A model generated the notes under the pieces. That model worked only from the letters and a program-made list of their open reading frames with translations. It was not told the DNA's origin and did no database searches. This document shows, piece by piece, positions 45,823 to 56,426 of a DNA stretch of 64,000 nucleotides. Position 1 is the stretch's first letter, and each line of letters starts with the position of its first letter. Both the position numbers and the translations under genes were made by a program. Where the stretch lies: assembly GCF_025345615.1 (NCBI RefSeq), contig NZ_JAODWD010000003.1, positions 682,001 to 746,000 of the forward strand. Reading direction: 5' to 3'. The DNA comes from Mycobacterium deserti. Its GTDB lineage: Bacteria; Actinomycetota; Actinomycetes; Mycobacteriales; Mycobacteriaceae.

Positions 45823-48432
45823 TCAGGTCCGGTGTTGGTGGACGAAGGCGGCGGCTTGGGTGCGGTTGCGCACACCGAGTTTCGACAGGATGGATCCCAC
45901 ATGGCGGTTGGCCGTCTTCGGGCTGATGAACAGGACGTTGGCGATCTCGGCGTCGCTGTGGCCGGCGGCCAGTAGCTCGAGCACGTCGCGTTCGCGTCGG
46001 GTCAGGCCTTGGGGATCGGCAGTAGTGTCCCTGCGCGCGTTCGCATCACGGCCGCGCAACTGGGCCAGCCGCTGCTGCGCGCGGCGGACGGCGGCGCGGG
46101 CGCCGAGACCGCGGAAGGTGTCCAGGGCCGCCGCGACCGCGGTAGCGTCGCCATGCAGTTGGGCGACCGCTGCGTCGTACGGGCAGCCCAGCCGCGTCCA
46201 CTCCTCAGCGGCGGCGCGCCAATCGCCGCCTACTTCGAGACGGAACGGCGTGATGTTGTCGATGGTGGGCGCGTCGTCGGAGAGCTCGCCGGCGAGGTGC
46301 GCCCAGCGCCGTAGCTGACCCACTACCCACGGATCGGCGTGCGCGGTGGCCCCCGCCAGGCCGGCCTGAGCTTCCGCGCGTGCGGTGTCGTCGTCGCCGG
46401 CCAGCCAGGCGGCTTCGGCGCGGGCAGCCCACACCGGTCCGAGGCGGTACAGGTCGTCGGGTTCAGCGGCCTGCACAGCCTCTTCCAGCAGCGCCCCGAC
46501 GGGGCCCTCGCCTCGGCGAGCACTGATCAATGCCGCTGTCACCAGCGGCATTATTCGGTGCAGCGGGGACAACCCGGGCCGTGTCAGCACATCGTCGGCG
46601 TGCGCGGCCGCGTCGGCCCACAAGCCGCGGTGCAGCGCGACGAGTCCGGCCGCGCCGGTAGCGAGAGGGTGGAACACTCCGAGCTCGTGCTCGGTGCAGT
46701 GCGTCCAGGTCCCGCGGATGTACCCATCGGCGTCGTCGAGGCGGTGATGCCGCGCGGCGGTCCAGCACAAGACCGCTCCGATGATGCCTGCGTGTTCGGG
46801 CGCATGGTCGTGTTCGATGGCATCGCGCCACACCTCTTCCAGCTGATCCCAGCCGGTGTCCGTGCGCGACACGGTGGACAGTGCGCGGTGGCAGCGGGCC
46901 CGCACCACCACGGAGGTGTCGCCAAGTGTCGTACCGAGGGTGATGGCGCGCGCCGCATACTCGTCGCACTGTGGGTCGTAGCTGACCGCGGCCAACTCGG
47001 TGAGGTTGACCAGGCACCACGCCAGCTGCGGGCAGGGCCCCAATTGCTCGAGCAGGCTCAACGACGCCCGCCCGACCTGGAGCGCCTCGCTGCTGCGCCC
47101 GAGCGCCCACAGCCAGTACGACAGCCAACGCAGGTCGTCGCCCTCGCCGAGACGGTCACCCAACTCATGGCGCAGCGTGGCCGCCTCGCGGAAGGAGGCC
47201 ACCGCTTCCCGGCCGAGACCGCAGAGATTGCTGCTCAGAGCGTGTTGTTCGAGCCAGACAACCCGACGCCGGTCGGGGATCGCGTCGGCGTGGCGCAGGA
47301 CCAACGCGTACAGCTCGGCTGCCTGACGGTTGGCGCCCAGTGCCGACGCCCGCTCCGCGGCGACGGGCCCGTAACGGATGACTGCGTCGGAATCGTTGGC
47401 CTGATCGGCGTGAAAGGCCAGCGTCGCAAGCAAATTGGGATTCACCGGTGGTTGGGACAGAAGGGTGAGCACTTGGCGGTGCAAGGAGCGGCGCTGATCA
47501 ATCGATATCTGCTCGAGGGTGGCGCGCCTGGCCAGTTCGTGGCGGAAGTCGACTGCGTCGGCATCGGCGACGAGGACGCCCGTCTGCAGACATTCGACCA
47601 GGCCCTCGACCGCCGCGGGACACACCCTCATGAGCACGCCAAGTTCGGCCCTGGGACCGCTGACTGCTGTCGCGTAGGCGGTTTCGCGGCCCGCGGACGA
47701 CAACCGTGCCAGCCGTGCCCGCACCGCGTCGGACACCGTCGGCGGCAGCTCGCCGGCACGAAGGACGTCGGGGCCCGCGGCCAGAACCTCGGTGACGTAG
47801 TAGGGGTTGCCGCCGGTAAGCCGGAACAACGCCTCCGCATTGACGCCGCTGCCCGCGGCCAGCTCGGCCACCGCAGAAGGACTCAAGGGCTTCAACTTGA
47901 TTCGACTCACCGCCGCCGAGGTCGCCATATCGCCCAACAGCACCGCCAGGTCGTCGCCGACTTCGTCGTCGCGGTAAGAGCCCACCAGCAGCAGAGGAAG
48001 AGAACTCATGCGCCGGGACAAGAACCGTAAGAGATCAAGGGTCGCGCCGTCTGCCCAGTGCAGGTCTTCGACGACGCACACCCAGGGTGCCTCGGCAGCG
48101 GCGGCGCCCGCCAAGCCGTTGTAGACCGCGGTGAGATCCCCGGCATCGACGGCGGAGCGCAAGGCATCCGCCAGGCTGCCGGCTAGACCGGCGAGCATGT
48201 CGATCAGCGGGCCCAGCGGACGAGGCGCAGTCGTCGATTCGCACCATCCGCGCAACACCTGCGTCCGCTGCGGGAGTCCCTCGAGGAATCGGGTGATCAA
48301 CGCGGTCTTGCCAACCCCGGCCTCCCCGCGGAGCAAGACGATACGCCCGCCCGTGCCGGCGGTGGTCCGCTGCCACCGCGACAGGTCGACCAGCGCCGTG
48401 TCGCGCTCGAGCAGCCGGTCCTGCGTGGTCAC
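45823..48432 (-). CDS. Large LuxR-type ATP-binding transcriptional regulator (LAL-like)
   Basis: An 869-residue regulator. The N-terminal AAA-type ATPase region has Walker A LRGEAGVGKTALI (about residues 34-46) and Walker B VCVVEDLHWAD (near residue 120); the long middle is helical and TPR-like; the C-terminal ~65 residues form a LuxR helix-turn-helix (LTRRERDVLELLAAGHSDAEIANVL in pieces LTRRERDVLELLAAG and SPKTANRHVGSILSKLGV). This MalT/LAL arrangement is common in mycobacteria; inducer and targets are unknown. It converges with the secreted-protein gene and ends 12 bases after it. Confidence 0.92.
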   Translation of the reverse strand: MTTQDRLLERDTALVDLSRWQRTTAGTGGRIVLLRGEAGVGKTALITRFLEGLPQRTQVLRGWCESTTAPRPLGPLIDMLAGLAGSLADALRSAVDAGDLTAVYNGLAGAAAAEAPWVCVVEDLHWADGATLDLLRFLSRRMSSLPLLLVGSYRDDEVGDDLAVLLGDMATSAAVSRIKLKPLSPSAVAELAAGSGVNAEALFRLTGGNPYYVTEVLAAGPDVLRAGELPPTVSDAVRARLARLSSAGRETAYATAVSGPRAELGVLMRVCPAAVEGLVECLQTGVLVADADAVDFRHELARRATLEQISIDQRRSLHRQVLTLLSQPPVNPNLLATLAFHADQANDSDAVIRYGPVAAERASALGANRQAAELYALVLRHADAIPDRRRVVWLEQHALSSNLCGLGREAVASFREAATLRHELGDRLGEGDDLRWLSYWLWALGRSSEALQVGRASLSLLEQLGPCPQLAWCLVNLTELAAVSYDPQCDEYAARAITLGTTLGDTSVVVRARCHRALSTVSRTDTGWDQLEEVWRDAIEHDHAPEHAGIIGAVLCWTAARHHRLDDADGYIRGTWTHCTEHELGVFHPLATGAAGLVALHRGLWADAAAHADDVLTRPGLSPLHRIMPLVTAALISARRGEGPVGALLEEAVQAAEPDDLYRLGPVWAARAEAAWLAGDDDTARAEAQAGLAGATAHADPWVVGQLRRWAHLAGELSDDAPTIDNITPFRLEVGGDWRAAAEEWTRLGCPYDAAVAQLHGDATAVAAALDTFRGLGARAAVRRAQQRLAQLRGRDANARRDTTADPQGLTRRERDVLELLAAGHSDAEIANVLFISPKTANRHVGSILSKLGVRNRTQAAAFVHQHRT

Positions 48433-48453
48433 CGCTGCACGGGCGTCGAGGTG

Positions 48454-49005
48454 TTAGGCCTGCTCCTGGCGGCGCGTGGTGTCCGCGTTGTCCGCCTGGT
48501 CATCGCCTCCCGGATGGCGCACAGCCGCGAACACGTCGGTATCGGCACGGTCGTCGTCCTGATGGGTGTGCCGAACGAACTCGGGGGTCTTGCGGTCCAC
48601 CAACCAGCGTCCGATCGCGACACCGAGGGTCGCCACCAGGAACACGAGCAGCGCTGTGAACGCCGCGAACGTGGTGAGCTCGTTGATCAGGCCCTCGACG
48701 TAGAGACTGTCGTAGAAGAGGTGGATGAGCCAGGCGACCGCTCCGCTGACGAGGCCGGCGAACAGGCCGGCCAGCAGCCAGGTCATCGCCAGATCGCCGC
48801 GGCGATCCGGATCCTGGTTGGCCCGTGCGTCGGCGCGTCCGTCGATCAGCCCCCAGATGAACACGAGGACGCCGTAGATCGCCACCAGCACGACGCTGAT
48901 CAAACCGGCCTTGGTCTCCGCGGCGTTGATCAGCGCTCCCTGCAGTAACCGAAGAATCACCATCAGGGCCGCGAACACCAGTCCGCGCAGCAACCACTTA
49001 CTCAT
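48454..49005 (-). CDS. B-4DMT-type four-helix membrane protein
   Basis: A 183-residue membrane protein with four hydrophobic segments: residues about 5-28, 35-55, 72-95 and 110-135, then a charged, Asp-rich cytosolic tail. Mycobacterial members of the B-4DMT family occur next to pepQ (the Rv2536 position), on the strand opposite to the aro and pepQ genes, exactly as here. Transport function is only predicted from the fold. The ATG is 33 bases from the divergent pepQ start. Confidence 0.8.
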   Translation of the reverse strand: MSKWLLRGLVFAALMVILRLLQGALINAAETKAGLISVVLVAIYGVLVFIWGLIDGRADARANQDPDRRGDLAMTWLLAGLFAGLVSGAVAWLIHLFYDSLYVEGLINELTTFAAFTALLVFLVATLGVAIGRWLVDRKTPEFVRHTHQDDDRADTDVFAAVRHPGGDDQADNADTTRRQEQA

Positions 49006-49038
49006 GGGGCCACACCTTAGCGAGTAGGTTCACTAACC

Positions 49039-50133
49039 GTGACTCTTTCACAGCGTCGGAACCGGCTACGGGAACGGCTTGCCGCTGCCGAGTTGGACGC
49101 CATGCTGGTATCGGACCTGGTCAACGTGCGATATCTGTCCGGGTTCACCGGCTCCAATGCGGCGCTGCTGATCCGCACGAACGACGACACTCCGGTGCTG
49201 GCCACCGACGGTCGCTACCGCACGCAGGCCGCGCGGCAGGCGCCGGACGCCGAGATCGCCATCGAGCGCGCCTGCGGGCCGTACCTTGCGGGCCGCGCTG
49301 CCTCCGAGGGTGTGCAGCGGCTGGGCTTCGAGAGCCACGTCGTGACCGTCGACGCGTTCGCCGTGTTGACCAAGGCGGCGGGCGACTGGACCGAGATGGT
49401 GCGAGCGGCAGGCACGGTGGAAGCGCTGCGCGAGGTGAAGGACGCCGGCGAGATCGCGTTGCTCCGTTTGGCCTGCGAAGCCGCCGACGCAGCCCTGATC
49501 GATCTGGTCGAGCGCGGCGGCCTGCGGCCCGGGCGCTCGGAGAAAGAGGTGGGCCGAGACCTCGAAGCGCTGATGTTCGACCATGGAGCCGACGGCGTGT
49601 CATTCGAGACCATCGTCGCCGCGGGCGCGAACTCCGCGATCCCGCACCACCGGCCGACGGATGCGGTCCTGGCCGCCGGTGACTTCGTCAAGATCGACTT
49701 CGGTGCACTGGTGAGTGGCTACCACTCAGACATGACGCGCACCTTCGTGCTGTCGCCCGCCGCGCAGTGGCAACTCGACATCTATGACCTGGTCGCGACG
49801 GCGCAACGAGCGGGTCGGGAGGCGCTGGCACCGGGCGTGTCGCTCAAGGATGTCGACGGCGCATCGCGGCAGGTCATCGCCGAAGCCGGCTACGCCGACA
49901 ACTTCGGTCACGGGCTCGGACACGGCGTCGGCCTGCAGATCCATGAAGCGCCGGGGTTGTCGGCGTCGGCCGTCGGTACACTGCTTGCTGGCTCTGCGGT
50001 GACCGTGGAACCCGGTGTCTATCTGCCCGACCGCGGCGGCGTCCGCATCGAGGACACGCTGGTCGTCGGCAGTGGCCCCTCGGACACCCCCGACTTACTC
50101 ACCCGGTTCCCCAAGGAACTGGCCATCCTCTGA
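49039..50133 (+). CDS. pepQ: Xaa-Pro dipeptidase/aminopeptidase
   Basis: Metallopeptidase of the M24 family that removes residues before proline. The 364-residue protein has an N-terminal creatinase-type domain and a C-terminal pita-bread domain with the five metal ligands in motifs [18 protein letters not shown] (two Asp), [17 protein letters not shown] (His), [10 protein letters not shown] (Glu) and [10 protein letters not shown] (Glu). The start is GTG 49039. It is followed after 16 bases by efp, a placement conserved in mycobacteria. Cytosolic. Confidence 0.94.
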   Translation: MTLSQRRNRLRERLAAAELDAMLVSDLVNVRYLSGFTGSNAALLIRTNDDTPVLATDGRYRTQAARQAPDAEIAIERACGPYLAGRAASEGVQRLGFESHVVTVDAFAVLTKAAGDWTEMVRAAGTVEALREVKDAGEIALLRLACEAADAALIDLVERGGLRPGRSEKEVGRDLEALMFDHGADGVSFETIVAAGANSAIPHHRPTDAVLAAGDFVKIDFGALVSGYHSDMTRTFVLSPAAQWQLDIYDLVATAQRAGREALAPGVSLKDVDGASRQVIAEAGYADNFGHGLGHGVGLQIHEAPGLSASAVGTLLAGSAVTVEPGVYLPDRGGVRIEDTLVVGSGPSDTPDLLTRFPKELAIL

Positions 50134-50149
50134 CAGGAGACAACCGACC

Positions 50150-50713
50150 GTGGCATCGACCGCCGACTTCAAGAATGGGCTCGTACTGCAAATCGACGGC
50201 CAGCTGTGGCAGATCGTCGAGTTCCAACACGTCAAACCCGGCAAGGGGCCGGCCTTCGTGCGGACGAAACTCAAGAACGTGCTGTCCGGCAAGGTCGTCG
50301 ACAAGACCTACAACGCCGGAGTCAAGGTCGAGACCGCGACGGTGGACCGCCGCGACGCCACCTACCTGTACCGGGACGGCAGCGACTTCGTATTCATGGA
50401 CTCCCAGGACTACGAGCAGCACCCGCTGCCCGAGTCGCTGGTCGGCGACGCCGCCAAGTTCCTGCTCGAGAGCCTGCCCGTGCAGATCGCGTTCCACAAC
50501 GGCGCACCGCTGTACCTCGAACTTCCGGTGACGGTCGAACTCGTGGTCACCCACACCGAGCCGGGCCTGCAAGGCGACCGGTCCAGCGCAGGCACCAAGC
50601 CGGCCACCGTCGAGACCGGTGCCGAGATCCAGGTGCCCCTGTTCATCAACACCGGAGACAAGCTCAAGGTCGACTCCCGCGACGGCAGCTACCTCGGCCG
50701 CGTGAATGCCTGA
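50150..50713 (+). CDS. efp: Elongation factor P
   Basis: Translation factor that relieves ribosome stalling at consecutive prolines. The 187-residue length is exactly that of the family; the tip loop [15 protein letters not shown] is visible near residue 30, then three beta-barrel domains, ending in [26 protein letters not shown] sequence (here [20 protein letters not shown]). The GTG at 50150 has AGGAGA upstream; the longer frame from 50015 is inside pepQ. The end overlaps the ATG of nusB by eight bases. Confidence 0.97.
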   Translation: MASTADFKNGLVLQIDGQLWQIVEFQHVKPGKGPAFVRTKLKNVLSGKVVDKTYNAGVKVETATVDRRDATYLYRDGSDFVFMDSQDYEQHPLPESLVGDAAKFLLESLPVQIAFHNGAPLYLELPVTVELVVTHTEPGLQGDRSSAGTKPATVETGAEIQVPLFINTGDKLKVDSRDGSYLGRVNA

Positions 50714-51197
50714 TCGCCGGGGCGATCGCGGCCGCCATCAGGCCCGCAAACGCGCCGTCGACCTCCTCTTCGAAGCCGAGGCGCGTGGCCTCACCCCGGC
50801 CGAGGTAGCAGAGTCGCGGAACGCTTTGGCGGACACAGAATCCGACGTAGCTCCTCTCAACCCCTACACAGTCACGGTCGCGCAGGGCGTGACCGATCAG
50901 GCCGCGCACGTCGATGACCTCATCTCTGCGCACCTGCAGGGGTGGACGCTCGAACGGCTGCCTGCGGTGGACCGGGCGATCCTGCGGGTGGCGGTGTGGG
51001 AGCTGCTGCACGCCGAAGACGTTCCCGAGCCGGTCGCCGTCGACGAGGCCGTCGAGCTGGCCAAGCAGTTGTCCACTGATGACTCACCGGGATTCGTGAA
51101 CGGAGTGCTCGGTCAGGTTATGTTGGTCACGCCGCAGATCAGGGCGGCGTCTGAGGCGGTCCGGGGCGCCATCCAGGAGACTTCGAACGGGACGTAG
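50706..51197 (+). CDS. nusB: Transcription antitermination factor NusB
   Basis: RNA-binding factor that joins NusE, NusG and NusA in rRNA antitermination. The 163-residue protein has the arginine-rich start [38 protein letters not shown] and [24 protein letters not shown], the family signatures. It overlaps the end of efp, so efp and nusB are co-translated. It is the last gene of the aro-pepQ-efp-nusB block. Confidence 0.96.
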   Translation: MPDRRGDRGRHQARKRAVDLLFEAEARGLTPAEVAESRNALADTESDVAPLNPYTVTVAQGVTDQAAHVDDLISAHLQGWTLERLPAVDRAILRVAVWELLHAEDVPEPVAVDEAVELAKQLSTDDSPGFVNGVLGQVMLVTPQIRAASEAVRGAIQETSNGT

Positions 51198-51753
51198 ATG
51201 TCCGCCCCCAGGATCAGCTGCGTTCGGTCGTGGATCTGCCAATGATCAAGTCGTTCATCATGACTCGCGGCATCACCACCGACTCGTGGGGCGAGGCCGA
51301 GCGCGCAAACGACGAGGTGTCCGGCCCGCTGTCCCACCGACGCCGTAACTGTCGACAGCCCTACCTGATGCACTGAGAACACTGATGAAGCCGCCCCTGC
51401 TCCGCCTGGCCGCACTCGCTATCGGCTACCAGTCCAGGACCATCAACACCGTTATTGCAGGAACCCTGCTGCGGGCACAGGGCTATCTCGAACGTCGACT
51501 GGACGATATCGGCACGCGAACCGGCACGGTATACAACCTGACGTGACTATCTGCTTCGCGACGTGCTGCCTGCAAGGCAGCACCGTGGACAAGAGTCGAA
51601 GATATTTCATCGCAACCGTTTTCGGAGGCCGACCAGAGGGTGCTGGGTGCAGGTGTACCGGTGGATGCGGAAGCGGGCCTGGCCCCGGTAGATCGCATTC
51701 CGTTGCCCAATGGCGTGCACCGAGTTGTCGTCAGCTGACGCGAACGTCGGCCG
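51198..51753. other. Gene-poor region with short open frames after nusB
   Basis: These 556 bases hold no convincing gene. Two short + strand frames, 51242-51376 (44 codons) and 51385-51546 (53 codons), are in register with ordinary-looking codon use and follow each other closely, as if a small gene had been broken up, but neither matches a family I know and neither has a clear ribosome-binding site. The rest is unstructured to the eye; no hairpin with a T run was seen after nusB. Confidence 0.4.
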
Positions 51754-52956
51754 TTAGCCGTCGAGCGCCTGATACGTGCGTCGCACGAACTTCGGCTGTG
51801 CGCCCTGCAGTTTCGCCAACGACGTGTTCCCCGCGATCGCGGCTGCGTCGGCGGAAAGGTTGGGCAGATTCTGGATCAGGTAGATGAGAATCAAGTCGGC
51901 ACTGGGATCGGCCTGCCACCACGTTCCGTAGGCGCCAGGCCAGCTGAACGTGCCAAGACCGCCCGGGCCGAACAATTGCCGAGATTTCGCGGGATCGGTC
52001 ACCACCGACAGGTTCAAGCCGAATCCGCGGCCCTGCCAGAACGGCATCCCGAGGAATGGGTGCCCCTTCTGTTCCTCGGTCAGCCGATTGGTGCGCATCA
52101 ACCGCACCGATTCCTCGGACAGCACCCGCACTCCGTCGAGCGAGCCTGAGGCCAAAAGCATCTGCGCGAACCGCAGATAGTCATCGACCGTCGACCACAG
52201 CCCGGCGCCGCCGGTGCAGAACGGCGGATCGGTGATGGGAGGAGGACCCATCACGTCGTGCTGCAGTCTGTAATTCTCGTCGAGCTTGTACATCGTCGCC
52301 GCGCGTCGTCGCCCGGCCGCGCTCACCGAGAAGCCGGTATCGACCATGCCCAGCGGCTCGAAGATCCGTTCCGCCAGGACGGTGGCCAGTGGCTTGCCCT
52401 CGAGGCGGGACAGCGCGATCCCGAGAACGTCGGTCGCATGGCTGTACGTCAATCGGTCACCGGGTTGGTGCACCAGAGGCAGCTCGGCGAGCTCAGACAG
52501 CCAGCGGTCCTGCTCCTGGCGGAACGACATCTTGCCGTAGGCGCGGCTCAGCGGCCCGAGCACCGAGAACGCGTACGCCAGACCGCTGCGATGGGTCATG
52601 AGGTCGTCGATGGTGATCAGCCGTCGGGCCGGCTCGGTACGGTCGAGAGCGCCCTGCGGGTCGAGCAGCACCCGCATATTGGCCAGCTCGGGCAGCCATT
52701 TCGCCACCGGCTCGGTGAGCGCGAGCTTGCCTTCCTCCACCAGACTCATCGCGGCGGCGACCGTGACGGGTTTGGTCATGGACGCGATGCGGAAGACGGT
52801 GTCCCGCTGCATGGGCAGTTTGGCGTCGACGTCGCGATACCCCAGCTCGTTGACCTGGAGAATTTTGCCGTCCTGCCACACCATCGTGACTGCGCCGGCC
52901 AACAGGCCGGCGTCGATCGCCTCACGAATTGAGGTGTGGTTGCCGTCGAGATTCAC
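51754..52956 (-). CDS. Serine hydrolase of the beta-lactamase (class C-like) family
   Basis: A 400-residue serine hydrolase with the S-x-x-K motif in FRIASMTKPV (Ser59, Lys62 with this start), the tyrosine motif YSHATD in place of Y-x-N, and a large C-terminal domain with FGPGGLGTFSWPGAYGTWW. Mycobacteria have many such esterase or D-aminopeptidase-like proteins (LpqK/EstB type); substrate unknown. The open frame continues to 53115, but this would overlap pyrR and contains the pyr leader; GTG 52956 is the first sensible start. No signal peptide is seen, so it is probably cytosolic. It is divergent from pyrR. Confidence 0.85.
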   Translation of the reverse strand: MNLDGNHTSIREAIDAGLLAGAVTMVWQDGKILQVNELGYRDVDAKLPMQRDTVFRIASMTKPVTVAAAMSLVEEGKLALTEPVAKWLPELANMRVLLDPQGALDRTEPARRLITIDDLMTHRSGLAYAFSVLGPLSRAYGKMSFRQEQDRWLSELAELPLVHQPGDRLTYSHATDVLGIALSRLEGKPLATVLAERIFEPLGMVDTGFSVSAAGRRRAATMYKLDENYRLQHDVMGPPPITDPPFCTGGAGLWSTVDDYLRFAQMLLASGSLDGVRVLSEESVRLMRTNRLTEEQKGHPFLGMPFWQGRGFGLNLSVVTDPAKSRQLFGPGGLGTFSWPGAYGTWWQADPSADLILIYLIQNLPNLSADAAAIAGNTSLAKLQGAQPKFVRRTYQALDG

Positions 52957-53059
52957 CGGCGCCAGCGTACTGACCCATCGACGCGCTCCTCTGTCAAGCG
53001 GCCGGTCGACGATGTAGCCGGTCCGTATACGGGTGCTAAGCTCCCCGCAGTTTCGACAT

Positions 53060-53105
53060 CCTTTAACGAGCCGTCCCGTGAGGCGGAGAAGGAGGTCAGG
53101 GTCAC
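53060..53105 (+). promoter_or_regulatory. PyrR-type translational leader of the pyrimidine operon
   Basis: GTCCCGTGAGGCGG at 53073-53086 resembles the conserved loop sequence of PyrR-binding RNA (CC-x-GAGAGGC-like). It is followed at once by AAGGAGG at 53089-53095, the ribosome-binding site of pyrR, with the TTG start ten bases later. In M. smegmatis PyrR acts by translational repression at such a site. Binding of PyrR-UMP would be expected to block translation of the first gene. A possible -10 (TAAGCT at 53037-53042) lies just upstream. Confidence 0.65.
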
Positions 53106-53690
53106 TTGGGCGCACCCCAAGACGCTCCAGGCACCGATCGGGAGTTGATGTCCGCGGCGGACGTCGGCCGCACCATCTCCCGTATTGCCCATCAGATCAT
53201 TGAGAAGACCGCACTCGACGGTCCCGACGCGCCCCGCGTCATCCTCCTCGGCATTCCCACTCGCGGTGTGACGATCGCCAACCGCCTGGCCGAGAAGATC
53301 GAGGAATTCTCCGGCGTTACCGTTGCCTGTGGCGCCCTCGATATCACGCTCTACCGCGACGACCTCGACTCCAAGCCGCCGCGGCCGCTGGAGAACACAT
53401 CGATACCCGAGGGCGGCATCGACAAGGCGCTCGTCGTGTTGGTCGACGACGTCCTCTACACCGGTCGGTCGGTACGTGCCGCGCTCGACGCACTTCGCGA
53501 CGTCGGTCGGCCGAAGATCGTGCAACTCGCGGTGCTCGTCGACCGCGGCCACCGCGAACTACCACTGCGGGCCGACTATGTGGGCAAGAACGTACCCACG
53601 TCGCGCAGCGAGAACGTCAAGGTGCGCCTCGCCGAGGACGACGAGGTTGACGGAATCTGGATCGCACCCCACGGAGGGCCTCAGCGATGA
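53106..53690 (+). CDS. pyrR: Bifunctional pyr operon regulator / uracil phosphoribosyltransferase
   Basis: RNA-binding regulator of pyrimidine genes that also has PRTase fold. The 194-residue protein contains [19 protein letters not shown], the PRPP-binding motif [43 protein letters not shown]. Start at TTG 53106 fits the AAGGAGG site and matches the beginning of the M. tuberculosis protein (MGA...[11 protein letters not shown]). It is the first gene of the pyr operon and overlaps pyrB by four bases. Its own leader (53060-53105) is a likely autoregulatory target. Confidence 0.96.
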   Translation: MGAPQDAPGTDRELMSAADVGRTISRIAHQIIEKTALDGPDAPRVILLGIPTRGVTIANRLAEKIEEFSGVTVACGALDITLYRDDLDSKPPRPLENTSIPEGGIDKALVVLVDDVLYTGRSVRAALDALRDVGRPKIVQLAVLVDRGHRELPLRADYVGKNVPTSRSENVKVRLAEDDEVDGIWIAPHGGPQR

Positions 53691-54631
53691 AACATCTGCT
53701 TTCGGCGGGCGACCTGTCGCGCGGCGAAGCCGTCGCAATTCTCGACGACGCCGACAAGTTCAGCCAGGCGCTGCTCGGCCGCGAGGTCAAGAAGCTGCCG
53801 ACCCTGCGCGGGCGCACCGTGATCACGATGTTCTACGAGAACTCCACCCGTACCCGCGTGTCGTTCGAGGTGGCGGGCAAGTGGATGAGCGCGGACGTCA
53901 TCAACGTGAGTGCCTCGGGATCGTCTGTCTCCAAGGGTGAATCGCTGCGTGACACCGCGCTGACGCTGCGCGCGGCGGGTGCTGACGCGCTGATCATCCG
54001 CCATCCCGCCTCGGGCGCGGCGCAGCAGCTCGCCGAATGGACGGCCACCGAGGACGGCGGCCCGACCGTGATCAACGCCGGCGACGGTACGCACGAACAT
54101 CCGACGCAGGCGCTGCTCGACGCACTGACGCTACGCCAGCGCCTGGGCGACATCGAGGGCAAGCGGGTCGTCATCGTCGGCGACGTCCTGCACAGCCGGG
54201 TCGCACGGTCCAACGTGCTGTTGCTGCACACGCTCGGCGCCGAAGTGGTTCTCGTCGCCCCGCCCACGCTCCTCCCGGTGGGAGTGGCCGGTTGGCCCGT
54301 GACGGTCTCGCACGACCTCGATGCCGAACTGCCGACGGCCGACGCGGTGCTGATGCTGCGCGTTCAGGCCGAGCGGATGAACGGCGGGTTCTTCCCCTCG
54401 GCGCGTGAGTACTCGACCCTCTACGGACTGTCGGAGAAGCGTCAGGCGTTGCTTCCCGGGAATGCGGTAGTCCTGCATCCGGGTCCGATGGTGCGCGGCA
54501 TGGAGATCGCCTACTCGGTAGCCGACTCCTCGCAATCGGCGGTGTTACAACAGGTGTCGAATGGCGTGCACGTCCGCATGGCCGTGCTGTTCCACCTCCT
54601 GGTGGGCGCTGAAGAGGCGGTTGGCGCATGA
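53687..54631 (+). CDS. pyrB: Aspartate carbamoyltransferase catalytic subunit
   Basis: Second step of UMP synthesis: condenses carbamoyl phosphate with aspartate. The 314-residue protein contains the carbamoyl-phosphate site [26 protein letters not shown] and a C-terminal [11 protein letters not shown], all typical. No regulatory pyrI is present, as in other actinobacteria. The ATG overlaps the pyrR stop, and its stop overlaps pyrC. Confidence 0.97.
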   Translation: MKHLLSAGDLSRGEAVAILDDADKFSQALLGREVKKLPTLRGRTVITMFYENSTRTRVSFEVAGKWMSADVINVSASGSSVSKGESLRDTALTLRAAGADALIIRHPASGAAQQLAEWTATEDGGPTVINAGDGTHEHPTQALLDALTLRQRLGDIEGKRVVIVGDVLHSRVARSNVLLLHTLGAEVVLVAPPTLLPVGVAGWPVTVSHDLDAELPTADAVLMLRVQAERMNGGFFPSAREYSTLYGLSEKRQALLPGNAVVLHPGPMVRGMEIAYSVADSSQSAVLQQVSNGVHVRMAVLFHLLVGAEEAVGA

Positions 54632-55932
54632 GCACGCTCATCAGAGGGGTTCGGCTCTACGGCGAGGGGGACCGCGTCGACGTGCTGGTCGACGACGGGC
54701 AGATCGCCGACATCGGCGTGAACCTCGCCGAGCCTGCAGGACTCGACCACGACTGGGACGTCATCGACGCCACCGGTCAAGTCCTGCTGCCCGGTTTCGT
54801 CGACCTGCACACACACCTGCGCGAGCCCGGCCGGGAATACGCCGAGGACATCGAAACCGGTTCGGCTGCAGCTGCTCTCGGTGGCTACACCGCGGTGTTC
54901 GCGATGGCCAACACCAATCCGGTCGCCGACAGTCCCGTCGTCACCGACCACGTATGGCACCGCGGTCAGCAGGTCGGCCTCGTCGATGTGCACCCCGTCG
55001 GTGCCATCACCATGGGCCTGGCCGGAGCCCAGCTCACCGAGATGGGCCTGATGGCCGCCGGTGCGGGCCAGGTCCGGATGTTCTCCGACGACGGCATCTG
55101 CGTGCACGATCCGCTGATCATGCGTCGCGCGCTCGAGTACGCCACGGGCCTGGGTGTGCTCATCGCCCAGCACGCCGAGGAACCCCGGCTGACCGTTGGC
55201 GCGGTGGCGCACGAAGGCCCGAACGCCGCTCGCCTCGGGCTGGCGGGCTGGCCCCGTGCCGCCGAGGAGTCGATCGTCGCGCGCGACGCACTGCTCGCCC
55301 GTGACGCGGGCGCGCGGGTCCACATCTGCCATGCGTCGACCGCAGGGACCGTCGAACTCGTGAGATGGGCCAAGGAGCAGGGCATTTCGATCACCGCCGA
55401 GGTGACGCCGCACCACCTGTTGCTGGACGACGGCCGATTGGCCAGCTACGACGGTCGCAACCGGGTCAATCCGCCGCTCCGGGAAGCCGGCGATGCCGTG
55501 GCGTTGCGGCAGGCGCTGGCCGACGGGGTCATCGACTGTGTGGCCACCGACCACGCGCCGCATGCCGAGCACGAGAAGATGTGCGAGTTCGCCAACGCCA
55601 GGCCCGGCATGCTCGGGTTGCAGACCGCGCTGTCTGTCGTCGTCGAGACGATGGTCCGCCCCGGCTTGCTGACGTGGCGTGACGTCGCTCGGGTGATGAG
55701 CGAGAACCCAGCGCGCATCGTGGGATTGCCCGATCAGGGCAGGCCTCTGGAAATTGGTGAGCCAGCCAACTTGACCGTCGTCGACCCGGATGCCGTGTGG
55801 ACCGTGGCGGGGACGGAACTGGCCAGTCGTTCAGACAACACCCCCTTTGAATCGATGGAGCTGCCAGCAACCGTCACGCTCACCCTGCTGCGCGGCAAGG
55901 TCACCGCTCGTGATGGGAAGAGCCCCGCATGA
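54628..55932 (+). CDS. pyrC: Dihydroorotase
   Basis: Third step of pyrimidine synthesis, a zinc amidohydrolase of class I type. The 434-residue protein has the metal motif [15 protein letters not shown], an internal AHVCHAS-like HICHAST, and the ending [12 protein letters not shown] with the catalytic Asp/His. Its ATG overlaps the pyrB stop and its stop overlaps the next gene. Length is normal for the mycobacterial enzyme. Confidence 0.96.
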   Translation: MSTLIRGVRLYGEGDRVDVLVDDGQIADIGVNLAEPAGLDHDWDVIDATGQVLLPGFVDLHTHLREPGREYAEDIETGSAAAALGGYTAVFAMANTNPVADSPVVTDHVWHRGQQVGLVDVHPVGAITMGLAGAQLTEMGLMAAGAGQVRMFSDDGICVHDPLIMRRALEYATGLGVLIAQHAEEPRLTVGAVAHEGPNAARLGLAGWPRAAEESIVARDALLARDAGARVHICHASTAGTVELVRWAKEQGISITAEVTPHHLLLDDGRLASYDGRNRVNPPLREAGDAVALRQALADGVIDCVATDHAPHAEHEKMCEFANARPGMLGLQTALSVVVETMVRPGLLTWRDVARVMSENPARIVGLPDQGRPLEIGEPANLTVVDPDAVWTVAGTELASRSDNTPFESMELPATVTLTLLRGKVTARDGKSPA

Positions 55933-56426
55933 ACACCGGAACGCTCGTCGCGTCGCTGATCATGGCCGGGGTGCTGGCGGTGGTGATCGCAGTGCTCATC
56001 TCGGTGATGATCCGGGGCTGGCGTCGGCGCGCCGAGCGCCAGGCCGAGTTGATCGGCACGCTGCCTTCGCTGCCCGACAGCGTCGGGCCCGCACTCATCC
56101 CCGCGACCCGGGGGTTGTACGTCGGCAGCACTCTGGCCCCGCATTGGAACGACCGTGTCGCCGTCGGCGATCTCGGTTTCCGCAACAAGGCGGTGCTGAC
56201 CCGCTATCCCGAAGGAATCATGTTGCAGCGCAGTGGTGCCGGTCCGATCTGGATCCCCGACGAGTCGATCACCGCGATCCGCACCGAGCGCGGGATGGCC
56301 GGAAAGGCCCTTACCCACGAGGGCATTCTTGCGATCAGGTGGAGGCTGCCGTCGGGTGCCGAGATCGACACCGGGTTCCGGGCAGACAACCGCGCCGACT
56401 ACGAGCCGTGGCTGGAGGCGGTATGA
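55929..56426 (+). CDS. Conserved single-pass membrane protein of the pyr operon
   Basis: A 165-residue protein with one N-terminal membrane helix (about residues 5-30) followed by a basic segment (RRRAERQ) and a globular domain of strands ([23 protein letters not shown], in short: a beta-rich, PH-like pattern). The orthologous position in M. tuberculosis is Rv1382, between pyrC and carA, called a probable membrane or export protein. Tight overlaps with pyrC and carA show co-translation. Function unknown; its strict conservation with the pyr genes suggests a linked role. Confidence 0.8.
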   Translation: MNTGTLVASLIMAGVLAVVIAVLISVMIRGWRRRAERQAELIGTLPSLPDSVGPALIPATRGLYVGSTLAPHWNDRVAVGDLGFRNKAVLTRYPEGIMLQRSGAGPIWIPDESITAIRTERGMAGKALTHEGILAIRWRLPSGAEIDTGFRADNRADYEPWLEAV

